This document shows, one piece after another, positions 25,166-35,142 of a DNA stretch of 37,218 bases. The DNA is from Patescibacteria group bacterium (lineage in GTDB: Bacteria; Patescibacteriota; Kazan-3B-28; UBA10110). Location of the stretch: the NCBI GenBank assembly GCA_016936175.1, contig JAFGPN010000009.1, forward strand, positions 1 through 37,218, read 5' to 3'. The stretch's first letter is position 1, and each line of letters begins with the position of its first letter. Position numbers and translations under genes: made by a program. The notes beneath the pieces were generated by a model. It had not been told where the DNA came from. It saw only the letters and a program-made list of their open reading frames with translations, and did no database searches.

Positions 25166-27330
25166 TAGCTAACTTTAATATTCCAAGTAATGACTGGCCC
25201 GAACCAGGCGATGTGTTCGGACACTAATCGAAACGATTCAATGTAACTGCCCGTTGTAGTAGGGGCCTTAATATTAAAACCTAAGGTCATGGTACCACCG
25301 GGAGCTACTTCAAACCCAGTAGTGATAGCCCGATTAGGACTGGACCAACTATCAACAGAGAATCGGCTGTTTCTATCAGGCGGATTAACTGTGCCCAACT
25401 TAACTGTGCCATAACCACCGCTGACAAGTGAGTTCCATTTGGCGATGCCGGAGTTTTTAAGAGTTACGCTGACAAAGGCTATCTGGCCAGGAGTCAGCGT
25501 TGGGCTGGCGGTTTGATTAACTAATTCGGCTTGGTAATGGCTAGGATTCTGATCAACCCCTCCGGTTTTGACGGTAACCGTCCAATAGATCCCTAAATCG
25601 GGCATCCACTGTTTATATTCCAGTACGGCATTAAAATATTCCTTATAAACACCGGGTTGGGTGGCCTTGATCAAAAATGAGAACCGACCAATCTCGCCAG
25701 GATTAACCTGGGTTTGTTCTAAAACTGCCGTTCGATTGGGAGAGATCCAAGTGCTGTGATAAAAAATACTTTTTCTGTCCATCGGTCGAAATGTGCCAAA
25801 TCTAAATGGAGTTTGGCTGTTGCTTCCTGACCCGAACCACGGCATGTTGCCGGTGTTGCGCAGTTCTACCCATAGAGTGGTTTCTTCGTTAAGGTTTAAT
25901 GTTGGATATGGGCTTTGGCGAACCCATGCCGCCGAGTAACGCTGAGTGCCCATTGGGGTAAATACTAAAGTTAAGCTACCCACATCGCGCAGGGCAGTAG
26001 CATCCGAAAAAACTAACTTTCGACTGCCAGACCAGCGTGATCCGATTAACGCAGTAACTGACCCCTGCTGATTAGTTGGTCCCAAATCAACTTCCCCGTT
26101 GACAGTAGTGCCTCCAAGTAAAATCTCACCCCCTTCTATCCGCATCCTAACCAAGTGATTAGCAACTAAAGTGGCGCCATCTTTGACCGTCACGGTTACT
26201 TGCGAGTAAGTGCCCTGATCAGCCGGCAGAGTGGTTCGAGAAGCGGTGATAGCCCCGGTAATAATGCTGGCTTGCTGAATTGAGAGAAGAGCCCCAGGCA
26301 TATCAATAATTCCACTGCCGTATTCAGTGGCACTACCTCTGGGGGTAGCCGTGTTTTTTAGGATTGATTCGGCCTGAGCTGGAGTAAGACTGGCATTGCG
26401 AGCCAGCATTAGCGAAACTAACCCCGTAACGTGAGCGGTGGCAAAGGAAGTACCAGAGTTACTGGCGTAAGCTTCATGAGTGATGTAGCTGGCCGAAGGA
26501 ATGCCAACCCCGGGTGCCATCACGTCTAAATTAGTGCCGTAGTTGGAGAATGAAGCGCGGTAGCCCGCTCCATCGACTGCTCCAACCGCAATCACATTAG
26601 AGTAGGCCGCTGGATAAAGTAGTTGGTTTTTACTGTTGTTACCGCCAGCTGCAGCAATAATTACTCCTTTGCCAACCGCATAGTTAACTGCTTGGGCCAG
26701 ATCTAAGCTATCTACATAGGTGCCGAAGCTCATGTTAATAATCCTGGCTCCGTTATCCGCGGCGTAACGAATGGCGTTGGCTACATTGTTATACTCTCCA
26801 CCACCGAGACTATTCAGGGCTTTTAGAACCATCAGTTTAGCGTTCCAGTTGATTCCAGCGATACCCTTGCCGTTATTGGCCTGGGCCGCAATTATTCCGG
26901 CGATTGCAGTACCATGACCATTTTGATCGGATACATCAGTATTGTTCTGATAAAAGTTATATCCATTAATGTCATCCACATACCCATTGTTGTCATCGTC
27001 GATATGATTATTGGGTATCTCATTGGGATTAACCCAAAACTTGTTTGTTAGATCATCGTGATTTATCGCTACCCCAGTATCGATGACCGCTATCACCGTG
27101 TTAGTTCCGGTAGTAATATCCCAGGCTTGCTGAATCCTAACCTGTTGAAGATTGGTTTGTTGATAAAATAAGGGGTCACTGGCCGCTTGCTGGATAGTTA
27201 CCTGGTTTATCGGTGATTCGGCAAGCGATTGGATAGCTACTCCATCGAAAGATAGCGGAAACAATCCGCTAATTAAACTAAGAATAAGTAAAAGATGTGA
27301 CGTCTTCATATAACCATTATACTTGCCCAA
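25165..27330 (-). CDS. Secreted subtilisin-like serine protease with C-terminal NBR1-Ig-like domains
   Basis: Triad VIAVIDTGV / NGHGTAIAGIIAA / SGTSFATAHVTGL; two related C-terminal domains with NTGNMPWFGSG and NSGIAKWNSLVSG. Confidence 0.93.
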   Translation of the reverse strand: MGKYNGYMKTSHLLLILSLISGLFPLSFDGVAIQSLAESPINQVTIQQAASDPLFYQQTNLQQVRIQQAWDITTGTNTVIAVIDTGVAINHDDLTNKFWVNPNEIPNNHIDDDNNGYVDDINGYNFYQNNTDVSDQNGHGTAIAGIIAAQANNGKGIAGINWNAKLMVLKALNSLGGGEYNNVANAIRYAADNGARIINMSFGTYVDSLDLAQAVNYAVGKGVIIAAAGGNNSKNQLLYPAAYSNVIAVGAVDGAGYRASFSNYGTNLDVMAPGVGIPSASYITHEAYASNSGTSFATAHVTGLVSLMLARNASLTPAQAESILKNTATPRGSATEYGSGIIDMPGALLSIQQASIITGAITASRTTLPADQGTYSQVTVTVKDGATLVANHLVRMRIEGGEILLGGTTVNGEVDLGPTNQQGSVTALIGSRWSGSRKLVFSDATALRDVGSLTLVFTPMGTQRYSAAWVRQSPYPTLNLNEETTLWVELRNTGNMPWFGSGSNSQTPFRFGTFRPMDRKSIFYHSTWISPNRTAVLEQTQVNPGEIGRFSFLIKATQPGVYKEYFNAVLEYKQWMPDLGIYWTVTVKTGGVDQNPSHYQAELVNQTASPTLTPGQIAFVSVTLKNSGIAKWNSLVSGGYGTVKLGTVNPPDRNSRFSVDSWSSPNRAITTGFEVAPGGTMTLGFNIKAPTTTGSYIESFRLVSEHIAWFGPVITWNIKVS

Positions 27331-27474
27331 TTATTATAACCCACCCAGTCAATGACTTGGTTGAACAATAACATAAATCGGGTACTTTAGTAGGGAACGA
27401 GCTTACTGAGCCCGGCGCTAAGTAATAACTAGCACTGGCAAAGCCAGGCGTAGCTACCGTCAGGTAGCGGAGAC

Positions 27475-27548
27475 TGGTGGGCCCAGAAGGAATCGAACCT
27501 TCGTCCCCAGCTTAAAAGGCTGTTGCTCTACCGTTGAGCTATGGGCCC
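27475..27548 (-). tRNA. tRNA-Lys(TTT), CCA encoded
   Basis: Minus strand GGGCCCATAGCTCAACGGTAGAGCAACAGCCTTTTAAGCTGGGGACGAAGGTTCGATTCCTTCTGGGCCCACCA folds as a cloverleaf. Confidence 0.93.
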
Positions 27549-27560
27549 TAATTTAGATAA

Positions 27561-27614
27561 ACCGTTGAGCTCCACCTGTACCGAACGTCGTTACGTTCGG
27601 GCAGGGATGGGCCC
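27561..27614 (-). pseudogene. tRNA-Lys 5'-end duplicate interrupted by a 35-nt palindromic insert
   Basis: accgttgagct (27561-27571) + insert (27572-27606) + atgggccc (27607-27614), versus contiguous accgttgagctatgggccc in the intact gene (27530-27548). Confidence 0.85.
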
Positions 27615-27642
27615 AATAAATCTATCCTATCACTATCTTGTT

Positions 27643-28536
27643 TTAAAGTGGGTTAAGAGGCGCCTTGAGCAAATCATTAAGATTAAACTCCCTCACTTCG
27701 CTAGGGGATACCACATTTATCGGACTATTAAAATTAGAGAGAAAGACTTCGAGCACCGATTCGGATCTGCCTGCTGCTGCCAGATTACCATGAGCTATCA
27801 ATTTAACTAAACGATAATCACGTTTGCTGATCCAAAGGTCGTAAGTATAATCGGTAGCTAACAGTAATGCTTTTGAACGATCTAAGGCAACCCGATTATG
27901 GGTCACAGACTTAACCGCGTCTACTAAGTTGAGCAGAGCGGTCTGGTCGATTAGGGCGGCTAAATGATAACTGCGTACACCCTTGATTGTTTCATCTCCC
28001 AATATCGTTTGAATGGTAAAAAGTTTGGCAGATTTTATCAGCTCCCGGATTTTAAGCCCATCATCACTGGTTAACCGACCACCCCCACCTAATATATTGC
28101 CGGTGTTTGATTCGGGATTTTTTACTTTGTACCACCGAGCGTCAGGAGCTAACGACAACAGGGAGCCGTCGGGAGTGTTGGCCTCTTGAATCCTAAAATA
28201 AGTGTAATCGGGCAAGCCCCTGATTTCGGCCCCGATTTTAGTAGTGCCCTCTGGCGCCTGACCGGACAGATTAAGCGCTAAAGAAAACTTTAGGCCGTCT
28301 AAGTTGACCAGATTAACTTTGGCCGTAAAGTTGGCTATTAATTCTTTGAGGCCATTAAAGATATCCGTGTCCGAATTACCCGATAGCTTCAGCTGACCGG
28401 TAGCTTCTACCTGCTTAATCTGGCTCAAACTCTCCATCATTCGATCGACTACCACCCCCATTTCTATCTGGGGGCCGCACCCGCCTAACAACAAAGGGAA
28501 TAGTAGAACTGGGATGACGAAATATAGTCGATTCAT
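27643..28536 (-). CDS. Lipoprotein, LppX/LprG-like
   Basis: Lipobox LLLGGC; YxFRIQEAN..., RSYHLAALIDQTALLNLVDAV, DLWISKRDYRLVKLIAHG. Confidence 0.7.
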   Translation of the reverse strand: MNRLYFVIPVLLFPLLLGGCGPQIEMGVVVDRMMESLSQIKQVEATGQLKLSGNSDTDIFNGLKELIANFTAKVNLVNLDGLKFSLALNLSGQAPEGTTKIGAEIRGLPDYTYFRIQEANTPDGSLLSLAPDARWYKVKNPESNTGNILGGGGRLTSDDGLKIRELIKSAKLFTIQTILGDETIKGVRSYHLAALIDQTALLNLVDAVKSVTHNRVALDRSKALLLATDYTYDLWISKRDYRLVKLIAHGNLAAAGRSESVLEVFLSNFNSPINVVSPSEVREFNLNDLLKAPLNPL

Positions 28537-28602
28537 GGTTTTATAGCTTGCGTCTAATTCTATGATACTCGCCTGGCTTTTTCAATACAAAAAATCTATA
28601 TA

Positions 28603-29148
28603 ATGAAAGGGGGTGAAGCTATGCTTAAATCCATCAGCGAGGTAGTGGGTAGTCGATTAGTCGATCTGGATAAAAGCCAAACGATCGGAGAGGTTGTTAA
28701 TTGGGTAGTTAATCCAGACGAGCGCCGGTTAAGTGCGTTGATAGTCCGACCGGCCGGCTTGTTTGCCAAAACCATGGTGGTAACCACAGCCGATATTATT
28801 GAGTACGGCCCCCGGATGGTGGTAGTAAAAAATCAGTTAGCGGTCGTTTTACCAGATGAGGTATCGGGTATGCCAAAACTACTACGATCTAAGTTCCGTC
28901 TATTAGGAGGGCGCGTAGAGACACAATCCGGCAGACTCATCGGCCAGATAGAAGATATTATGTTTGAGACTACCGACTCTAGCCTACAAAAGTTCTACGT
29001 TAAGCCTCCCTTATTGGGATTGGTAACTCGACCGGATGTGATTATTGGGGTTGATAAGGTTGTTCGGATAGAGCCTCGCCGAATAATCGTTAACAACGAG
29101 GTGGGAGAACCGCTCCCACCGGGCCAAACGGTTAGGGCAGGGGCTTAG
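28603..29148 (+). CDS. PRC-barrel domain protein (start probably 28621)
   Basis: Two PRC-barrel-like units (SRLVDLDKSQTIGEVVNWVVNPDERRLSALIV; GGRVETQSGRLIGQIEDIMFE); AAAGGGGGTG SD-like sequence precedes the ATG at 28621. Confidence 0.85.
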   Translation: MKGGEAMLKSISEVVGSRLVDLDKSQTIGEVVNWVVNPDERRLSALIVRPAGLFAKTMVVTTADIIEYGPRMVVVKNQLAVVLPDEVSGMPKLLRSKFRLLGGRVETQSGRLIGQIEDIMFETTDSSLQKFYVKPPLLGLVTRPDVIIGVDKVVRIEPRRIIVNNEVGEPLPPGQTVRAGA

Positions 29149-29840
29149 AATCGTCCGACAATCTTTAATCTCTGCATCTCTTTGCGTGCGGTGGCATATC
29201 GAGGCAGATTTTGAATTTTTTGAAACTCTCGCTTTAGCAAAGCGGTGGGTAGTTTATGAATCAACTTAACCTGCCGTTTAATGGCCAGAGCCGTTGACCT
29301 ATCATACTTAAAACCCAAGCCGTGCTTAAACCGAATGGCTCGTAAAATCCTAACGGGGTCTTCTTTTAGCCGCAGGTCTGCATCACCGATCAACCGAATT
29401 AATCTATCAGACAGATCGGCTTTTCCTCCAACCGGATCGGCCATATAACCAGTAGTTGGGTCCCAGTAGATAGCATTAATAGAAAAATCACGGCGCTTGG
29501 CATCTTGTTCTAAATCGTCGACAAAAATAATTTGTTTCGGCACGCGTTTAATATGATCAAACTGCGCGTCGTAGAGGTCTTCCCGAAAAGTGGTTATCTC
29601 ATAAACACTACCTTGCCAGGTGAAACTTACCACCCCAAAGGTTTCATTAGTGTGGGCTGGGATAACACCTTGGCGTCTAAGAACAGCTACTGTCATGCCT
29701 GGCTTAGCATCGGTAGCAATATCGATATCCTTGGGGTCGTAGTTAACCCCAAGCAATTTATTGCGGGTTTGGTTACCAACCAAGTACGCTCGATAGCCGG
29801 CATCCTTTAACCAACTGACTGGGTCAAAGCGACGATCCAT
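29145..29840 (-). CDS. CCA tRNA nucleotidyltransferase/poly(A) polymerase family, head and neck only
   Basis: DIDIATDAKP, RRDFSINAIYWDP, EDPVRILRAIRFKHGLGFK; 231 aa; N-terminal motif is YLVGNQTRNKLLG. Confidence 0.85.
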   Translation of the reverse strand: MDRRFDPVSWLKDAGYRAYLVGNQTRNKLLGVNYDPKDIDIATDAKPGMTVAVLRRQGVIPAHTNETFGVVSFTWQGSVYEITTFREDLYDAQFDHIKRVPKQIIFVDDLEQDAKRRDFSINAIYWDPTTGYMADPVGGKADLSDRLIRLIGDADLRLKEDPVRILRAIRFKHGLGFKYDRSTALAIKRQVKLIHKLPTALLKREFQKIQNLPRYATARKEMQRLKIVGRF

Positions 29841-29844
29841 AGCT

Positions 29845-30627
29845 CTATTGTAGGTTAAATAACTGACGAGTATTGTTGGTTGAAGTCTGACAGACCTCTT
29901 CTACCGATAGATTCTTGATTTTAGCGATCTGCTGGGCCACCTCTAACACATAGAGTGGCTCATTACGTTTACCCCGGTGGATTAAAGGGGCCAAGAGCGG
30001 CGCATCGGTTTCGATTAGTATTTTATCCATCGGGATAATTTTTACCGCTTCAACCAATTGGGTATTGTTAGGATAAGTAACCATGCCATTAATGCCGAGG
30101 TAAAATCCTCGTTTAAGAAATTCTTGGGCATAGCGCACTCCAACTGAAAAGGAATGAATTACGCCAGGCGGTTTTCCGCTTACATGCGGCAGATACTGCT
30201 CGTCCAAAATATCTAGCACGTCGCTATAAGCTTCGCGACAGTGGACAATAATTGGTTTGTTAAGTTCCTTGGCTAAATTAAGTTGCTCGATAAAGGCCTG
30301 CCGCTGGATTGCTTGATTAGACAGATTGCGATAGTAATCTAAGCCGATCTCACCCACGGCCACCACTTTTTGTTCTCGACCCAAACGGCGCATTTTTTCA
30401 ATCACATCGTTGGACAAGGTCTTGGCATCGTGAGGATGTACCCCAATCGAGGCATAAATTAATCGATAACGACTGGCTAAACCAACACTCGATTTGGAGG
30501 TTGCCAGGTCTACTCCAATATTGATTAGGGCTACCGCACCGGCCGAAAAAGCTCGCTCGACCGTTTGTTCTAAATCGGCATGGAATTTAGGAGAATCTAA
30601 ATGACAGTGGCTATCAATAAAATTCAT
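29845..30627 (-). CDS. tatD: TatD family hydrolase
   Basis: FIDSHCHLDSPKF, GEIGLDYYR, PIIVHCREA, LIETDAPLLAP. Confidence 0.95.
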   Translation of the reverse strand: MNFIDSHCHLDSPKFHADLEQTVERAFSAGAVALINIGVDLATSKSSVGLASRYRLIYASIGVHPHDAKTLSNDVIEKMRRLGREQKVVAVGEIGLDYYRNLSNQAIQRQAFIEQLNLAKELNKPIIVHCREAYSDVLDILDEQYLPHVSGKPPGVIHSFSVGVRYAQEFLKRGFYLGINGMVTYPNNTQLVEAVKIIPMDKILIETDAPLLAPLIHRGKRNEPLYVLEVAQQIAKIKNLSVEEVCQTSTNNTRQLFNLQ

Positions 30628-31463
30628 CGTGATAAACTAGCCCACAACACTAACAATACCACCCCGATACTGGCAATAATATCGCGAGAGGAGATCTTTT
30701 CTTTAAGCACCACGGCCGAGAGAGTATAAATTAAAACCGGGGATAAGATTAACACCATTACGGTAGCGCCAATTCCTTGCATCTGATAGCTAGAATAAAC
30801 CAGGTAGGTCACCACTACGGCGCTGACTGCTAATCCAAATAGATAGCCCGCTTGCCGCCAATTGATCATTGGCATTCTCCCTCGGGCAAGTATCCATAAA
30901 AATAAAGCGGTAGTGGAACACCGCACTAAATAAAGACTAACCGGCGAATAAACATCTAAAAGTTGACGAATAATCACCACCTCGATGCCGTATAGGACTG
31001 CAAACCCTAATATGGACCAAGTAGCCGTATCCCATTTAAGTTTGCCAGCGTGCCACCGAGACCAGATTAGTAATCCGATGGCTAAACTGCCAGCCAGGTA
31101 GATCTGCCACGCCCTCTCGTCTGGGTAGGCTAACCCAGCGATAAATATAGTTAGCAGGGGAGTAAACAATAACAGCGGTTCGAGCTGCGAGACCCGTTTG
31201 TGTTTAAGACTGTAGTAGTAGAGCAGGTTATAGTTAGCCGCCAAGACTACCACTACCAAAATTAAAATGATGTAGCGAAAAGAAAGGGCTGTGGGGTCGA
31301 TGTGTCCGGACCACGGTAGGGTAATCAACCCAACAAGCACAATAAATAAAAATATCCAAAACGCAAAAGCTTGGTTGGTCAGCTGCTTAAAGATATTGAG
31401 CGATCTCTTGGTCAGAACTAACGCTACCGAATCGATTACTGCAGCGATTAGGGGATAGATCAT
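30624..31463 (-). CDS. EamA/DMT-superfamily transporter
   Basis: Approximately 10 hydrophobic segments in two EamA-like halves. Confidence 0.85.
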   Translation of the reverse strand: MIYPLIAAVIDSVALVLTKRSLNIFKQLTNQAFAFWIFLFIVLVGLITLPWSGHIDPTALSFRYIILILVVVVLAANYNLLYYYSLKHKRVSQLEPLLLFTPLLTIFIAGLAYPDERAWQIYLAGSLAIGLLIWSRWHAGKLKWDTATWSILGFAVLYGIEVVIIRQLLDVYSPVSLYLVRCSTTALFLWILARGRMPMINWRQAGYLFGLAVSAVVVTYLVYSSYQMQGIGATVMVLILSPVLIYTLSAVVLKEKISSRDIIASIGVVLLVLWASLSR

Positions 31464-31465
31464 AG

Positions 31466-32980
31466 TTAGCTAAATTTAGGGAATAGGATTGATGGCTCGG
31501 CGACTGCCTGCCCCGGAACAAGTTGGCCCCAAACGAGCGCATCCTCCCAGCGTAGCGGACGCCAGCTTGGTTTATCCAGGCCAAGGGCTTCATAGATCCT
31601 ATCGGCCACCCCCGGGAGAAAAGGAGACAGCAGGGCGGCATCAATCCTAAGGCCCTCAAGTAACTGATAAATTACGTGATCAACTTCGTCCTGCCTGCCT
31701 GTTTTAAATAGTTCCCATGGCTTTGTCTCATCCACTAAAACATTAAGCGAGGTAGTAAAATTATCGATGGCGGTAAGTACGCGGGCAAAATCATAGCCTT
31801 CAAATCTATCGATCGATGATAACAGACCAGACAACTGAGGCAACTCAGTCGCAATCGGCGGCACTTGACCGTTGGTAAATTTGGCTGTCATCTGCAAAAC
31901 TCGCGAGACTAAGTTGCCTAAATTATTGGCTAACTCGCTGTTATAAACCTCCTCAAATCTCCGCCACGAAAAATCTCCATCCTCGGTGGTAGGAATCTCT
32001 TTGAGCAGATAGTAACGTGTAGCATCAGCACCGTATTTATCCACAATCTCGATCGGATCGACAACATTGCCTAAACTTTTGCTCATCTTGTGCCCACCCG
32101 AGCTGATAAAGCCGTGTACAAACAAAACCTTCGGTAAGGGTAACTTGGCCGATAGCAACATGGCTGGCCAGATGGCGGCATGAAACCTTAAGATATCTTT
32201 GCCGATTACCTGCAAATCGGCTGGCCACCACTTTTTAAACAGTGCCTCATCGCGGCCAAATCCGATCCCGGTAATATAGTTTGATAGAGCATCGCACCAA
32301 ACGTACATGGTATGCGCCGGATCATCGGGTACCGGAATGCCCCAAGGTAGTTTATCGGCCGGACGCGAAAAGCTAATATCAGTTAGGCCTGTCTTTATTA
32401 CATTAATTATCTCGGTAGCGCGATTCTCGGGAATAATTTTAAATTTACCCGAACTAATCGCCTCAATCAGCGGCTCGGCATACTTAGATAGTCGAAAGAA
32501 ATAGTTCTCTTCTTCAATCGCCTCCGGCTCTTTTAAGTGAATCGGACAACAACCGTTAACCAGCTCCTTCTCGGTGATAAATGCTTCGCAACCGATGCAA
32601 TACAAGCCGCGATAGGTATCTTTGTAGATATCGCCACTAGCTAGTAGCCGACGCCAGAGTGCTTGAGCCCCCGGCCAGTGGCGGTCTCGATCGCTTGTTC
32701 TAATGAAATCATCATTAGTTAAATTAAGAATTTCTTTCAGTTCCGAAAACAGGCGTGCATTGCGCTCGGCCACCGCCTCAGGAGTCTGGCCTTCCTCTTT
32801 CGCCACTTTGGCAATCTTGCTACCGTGCTCATCGGTACCGGTTAGGAAAAAAACCTCACGACTATGAAACCTTTGCCAGCGCGCTATTACATCGGTTTGG
32901 ACTAGCTCCAGGGCATGCCCAATATGAGGACGGCTGTTAATATAGGGGAGGGATGTGGTGATATAGAATTTATTGGACAT
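31466..32980 (-). CDS. metG: Methionyl-tRNA synthetase
   Basis: NSRPHIGHALE, TGTDEHGSKI, YCIGCEAFITEKEL, GHKMSKSLGNVV. Confidence 0.96.
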   Translation of the reverse strand: MSNKFYITTSLPYINSRPHIGHALELVQTDVIARWQRFHSREVFFLTGTDEHGSKIAKVAKEEGQTPEAVAERNARLFSELKEILNLTNDDFIRTSDRDRHWPGAQALWRRLLASGDIYKDTYRGLYCIGCEAFITEKELVNGCCPIHLKEPEAIEEENYFFRLSKYAEPLIEAISSGKFKIIPENRATEIINVIKTGLTDISFSRPADKLPWGIPVPDDPAHTMYVWCDALSNYITGIGFGRDEALFKKWWPADLQVIGKDILRFHAAIWPAMLLSAKLPLPKVLFVHGFISSGGHKMSKSLGNVVDPIEIVDKYGADATRYYLLKEIPTTEDGDFSWRRFEEVYNSELANNLGNLVSRVLQMTAKFTNGQVPPIATELPQLSGLLSSIDRFEGYDFARVLTAIDNFTTSLNVLVDETKPWELFKTGRQDEVDHVIYQLLEGLRIDAALLSPFLPGVADRIYEALGLDKPSWRPLRWEDALVWGQLVPGQAVAEPSILFPKFS

Positions 32981-33044
32981 TACCTAAAAATTAGCTTCGA
33001 GAGGTGAAAAATAAGCAGTTACATTATATAGTCTGATATCTGTT

Positions 33045-33647
33045 ATGCCAAAACTAACCAAGATAGTTGCCCAGACAGTTAACGCCAACCGGGTTAGCCT
33101 ATTTGCCGATGGCAAGTTTTTAACTGGATTAGACCGATTTACTTGGTCACAGCTAAACCTAAAATCTGGCGACGAGTTAACACCTCAGCTAATCGCTCGA
33201 TTAAAGAGCGAGGATACTAATAGCAAGTGCTACGACAAGGCGCTTAAACTATTGTCGTTCCGGCCCCAAAGTAGCTACGAACTCCGCCAAAAACTGTCAA
33301 AAAGATTTGCCGACGATGTAATTAAATTAACCTTGGGCCGACTGGTTAAGACTGGTTTGGTTGATGATGAAAAGTTTGCCTTTATTTGGGCAAATGAAAG
33401 GTTGCTTACTCGCCAGCGCAGTGTCTCGCATTTAATCGCCGAGCTTAGGCAGAAGGGGATAGAACGTTCTATTATCCAGTCCGTTATCTCCAAATTGGAC
33501 CGTGGGACAGAGTTAGATTCGGCTATCAGTTTGGCCCAAAAATCTCCACGGAAAAGTGGGGAAAAACTGCGAGCCTATCTGGCCCGCAGAGGTTTTAACT
33601 ATTCCGTAATCAGAGAAGTAGAGCGTCAGCTACAGACCCAAAAGTGA
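33045..33647 (+). CDS. recX: Regulatory protein RecX
   Basis: ALKLLSFRPQSSYELRQKLSKRF, LVDDEKFAFIWANERL, LRQKGIERSIIQSVI. Confidence 0.88.
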   Translation: MPKLTKIVAQTVNANRVSLFADGKFLTGLDRFTWSQLNLKSGDELTPQLIARLKSEDTNSKCYDKALKLLSFRPQSSYELRQKLSKRFADDVIKLTLGRLVKTGLVDDEKFAFIWANERLLTRQRSVSHLIAELRQKGIERSIIQSVISKLDRGTELDSAISLAQKSPRKSGEKLRAYLARRGFNYSVIREVERQLQTQK

Positions 33648-33887
33648 AGCGATTCGCGCTTGATCAAATCCCAGGATAATCTCCTCGTGATTATCTGGCA
33701 GAGTGATGATACTTACCGGTACGCCCATCTGGCCGGTTTTTTGGATCATCTCCTGGCCACGCTTGGGATCTAACGCCACATCCACACTCTCAAACTTCAC
33801 CTGCTTACTGGTCAACCAGTCTTTTAATAGCCGGCAGTAGCCGCAAGTGGGGGTGGAGTAGACGATGTATTTTTTTGGCTGAATCAT
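33630..33887 (-). CDS. Glutaredoxin-family protein
   Basis: YSTPTCGYCRLLKDWL, TGQMGVPVSIIT, ILGFDQARI. Confidence 0.92.
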   Translation of the reverse strand: MIQPKKYIVYSTPTCGYCRLLKDWLTSKQVKFESVDVALDPKRGQEMIQKTGQMGVPVSIITLPDNHEEIILGFDQARIASLLGL

Positions 33888-33894
33888 TATCCTT

Positions 33895-35142
33895 TTAGTT
33901 GTGCCCTACTAATTTACCACGAAGGTGCATGGCTTGGTCAACCCGTTCTAAGCTCAATAAAAAGGCAGCTACTCTCAGACTAACTTTTTTCTCTTCGGAT
34001 ATCTTAATAACTTTTTGGCCAGCGGCTAACATGGATTTTTGGAGTCGGCCATTTACCTCGCCCTCTTCCCAATACCAGCCCTGGCGGTTTTGAGCCCATT
34101 CGAAGTAGCTGACGGTTACTCCGCCAGCATTAGCCAGGATATCTGGCACTACCGGAATACCACGATTATTTAAAATAGCATCTCCCGAAGCAGTAATCGG
34201 GTTGTTGGCCAGCTCCAAGATTAGCTTAGCTTTAACGTGATCCGCGTTATCCGCGGTAATCTGATCTTCCAGTGCCGCAGGGATTAAGACATCAACATCT
34301 AACTCCAACAGCTCGGCGTTGGTGATATCGTGAGAATAGTGGAATCCGGCCAATGAACCGGTAGTTTTTTTATGTTCAAACACTTCGGCCACCTCCAGGC
34401 CAGTCGGACGATATATCCCACCCTGCGAATCGCTGATGGCTACCAATTTATAGCGTGGGTCGAGGCCTAAGAGCTTAGCTAATCCGCCGCCGACATTACC
34501 AATCCCTTGAATCGCCACTTGGATTGGCCGTTTGGTTATTTTAAAATGTTCAATCATCAAATCGAGTATAAATTTGCCACCCAACGATGTGGCCAACTCT
34601 CGACCTTTCGAACCAAATAAAGCTATCGGTTTGCCAGTAACAAAATCATGCATCTGATGGCCTTTAATACGGCTATACTCGTCCATCATCCAGGCCATAG
34701 TTTGCTCGTTAGTGTTTATGTCGGGCGCTGGCACATCTTGATTGGGCCCGATGTGTTTAACAAAGGCCTGGACATAGCCCCGAGTTAATCGTTCTAACTC
34801 TAATTGAGACAGTTTTTTAGGATCGACCTTTACCCCGCCTTTGGCGCCACCAAACGGGATATCGACTACTGCGCACTTCCACGTCATTAACGATGCGAGG
34901 ATTTTTACTTCATCAACATCGACTTGAGAGTGGAACCGAATCCCACCTTTGTATGGCCCTCGAGCCGAGTTGTGCTGAACTCGCAAAGCGGGAAAGAACA
35001 CCGTCTCGCCACCATCTAACTGCACCGCAATATCGGCCTGAATAATTCGATCTGGCGTCATTAGTTTATCTAGTTCGGCATCCGAACGGCTCAACATCTG
35101 GGCCGCCGATTTTAACGCCGCTTGATAGGCAGGTTGTTCCAT
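33895..35142 (-). CDS. gdhA: Glutamate dehydrogenase (Glu/Leu/Phe/Val family)
   Basis: RGPYKGGIRFH, PFGGAKGGV, VPAPDINT, IQGIGNVGGG. Confidence 0.94.
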   Translation of the reverse strand: MEQPAYQAALKSAAQMLSRSDAELDKLMTPDRIIQADIAVQLDGGETVFFPALRVQHNSARGPYKGGIRFHSQVDVDEVKILASLMTWKCAVVDIPFGGAKGGVKVDPKKLSQLELERLTRGYVQAFVKHIGPNQDVPAPDINTNEQTMAWMMDEYSRIKGHQMHDFVTGKPIALFGSKGRELATSLGGKFILDLMIEHFKITKRPIQVAIQGIGNVGGGLAKLLGLDPRYKLVAISDSQGGIYRPTGLEVAEVFEHKKTTGSLAGFHYSHDITNAELLELDVDVLIPAALEDQITADNADHVKAKLILELANNPITASGDAILNNRGIPVVPDILANAGGVTVSYFEWAQNRQGWYWEEGEVNGRLQKSMLAAGQKVIKISEEKKVSLRVAAFLLSLERVDQAMHLRGKLVGHN

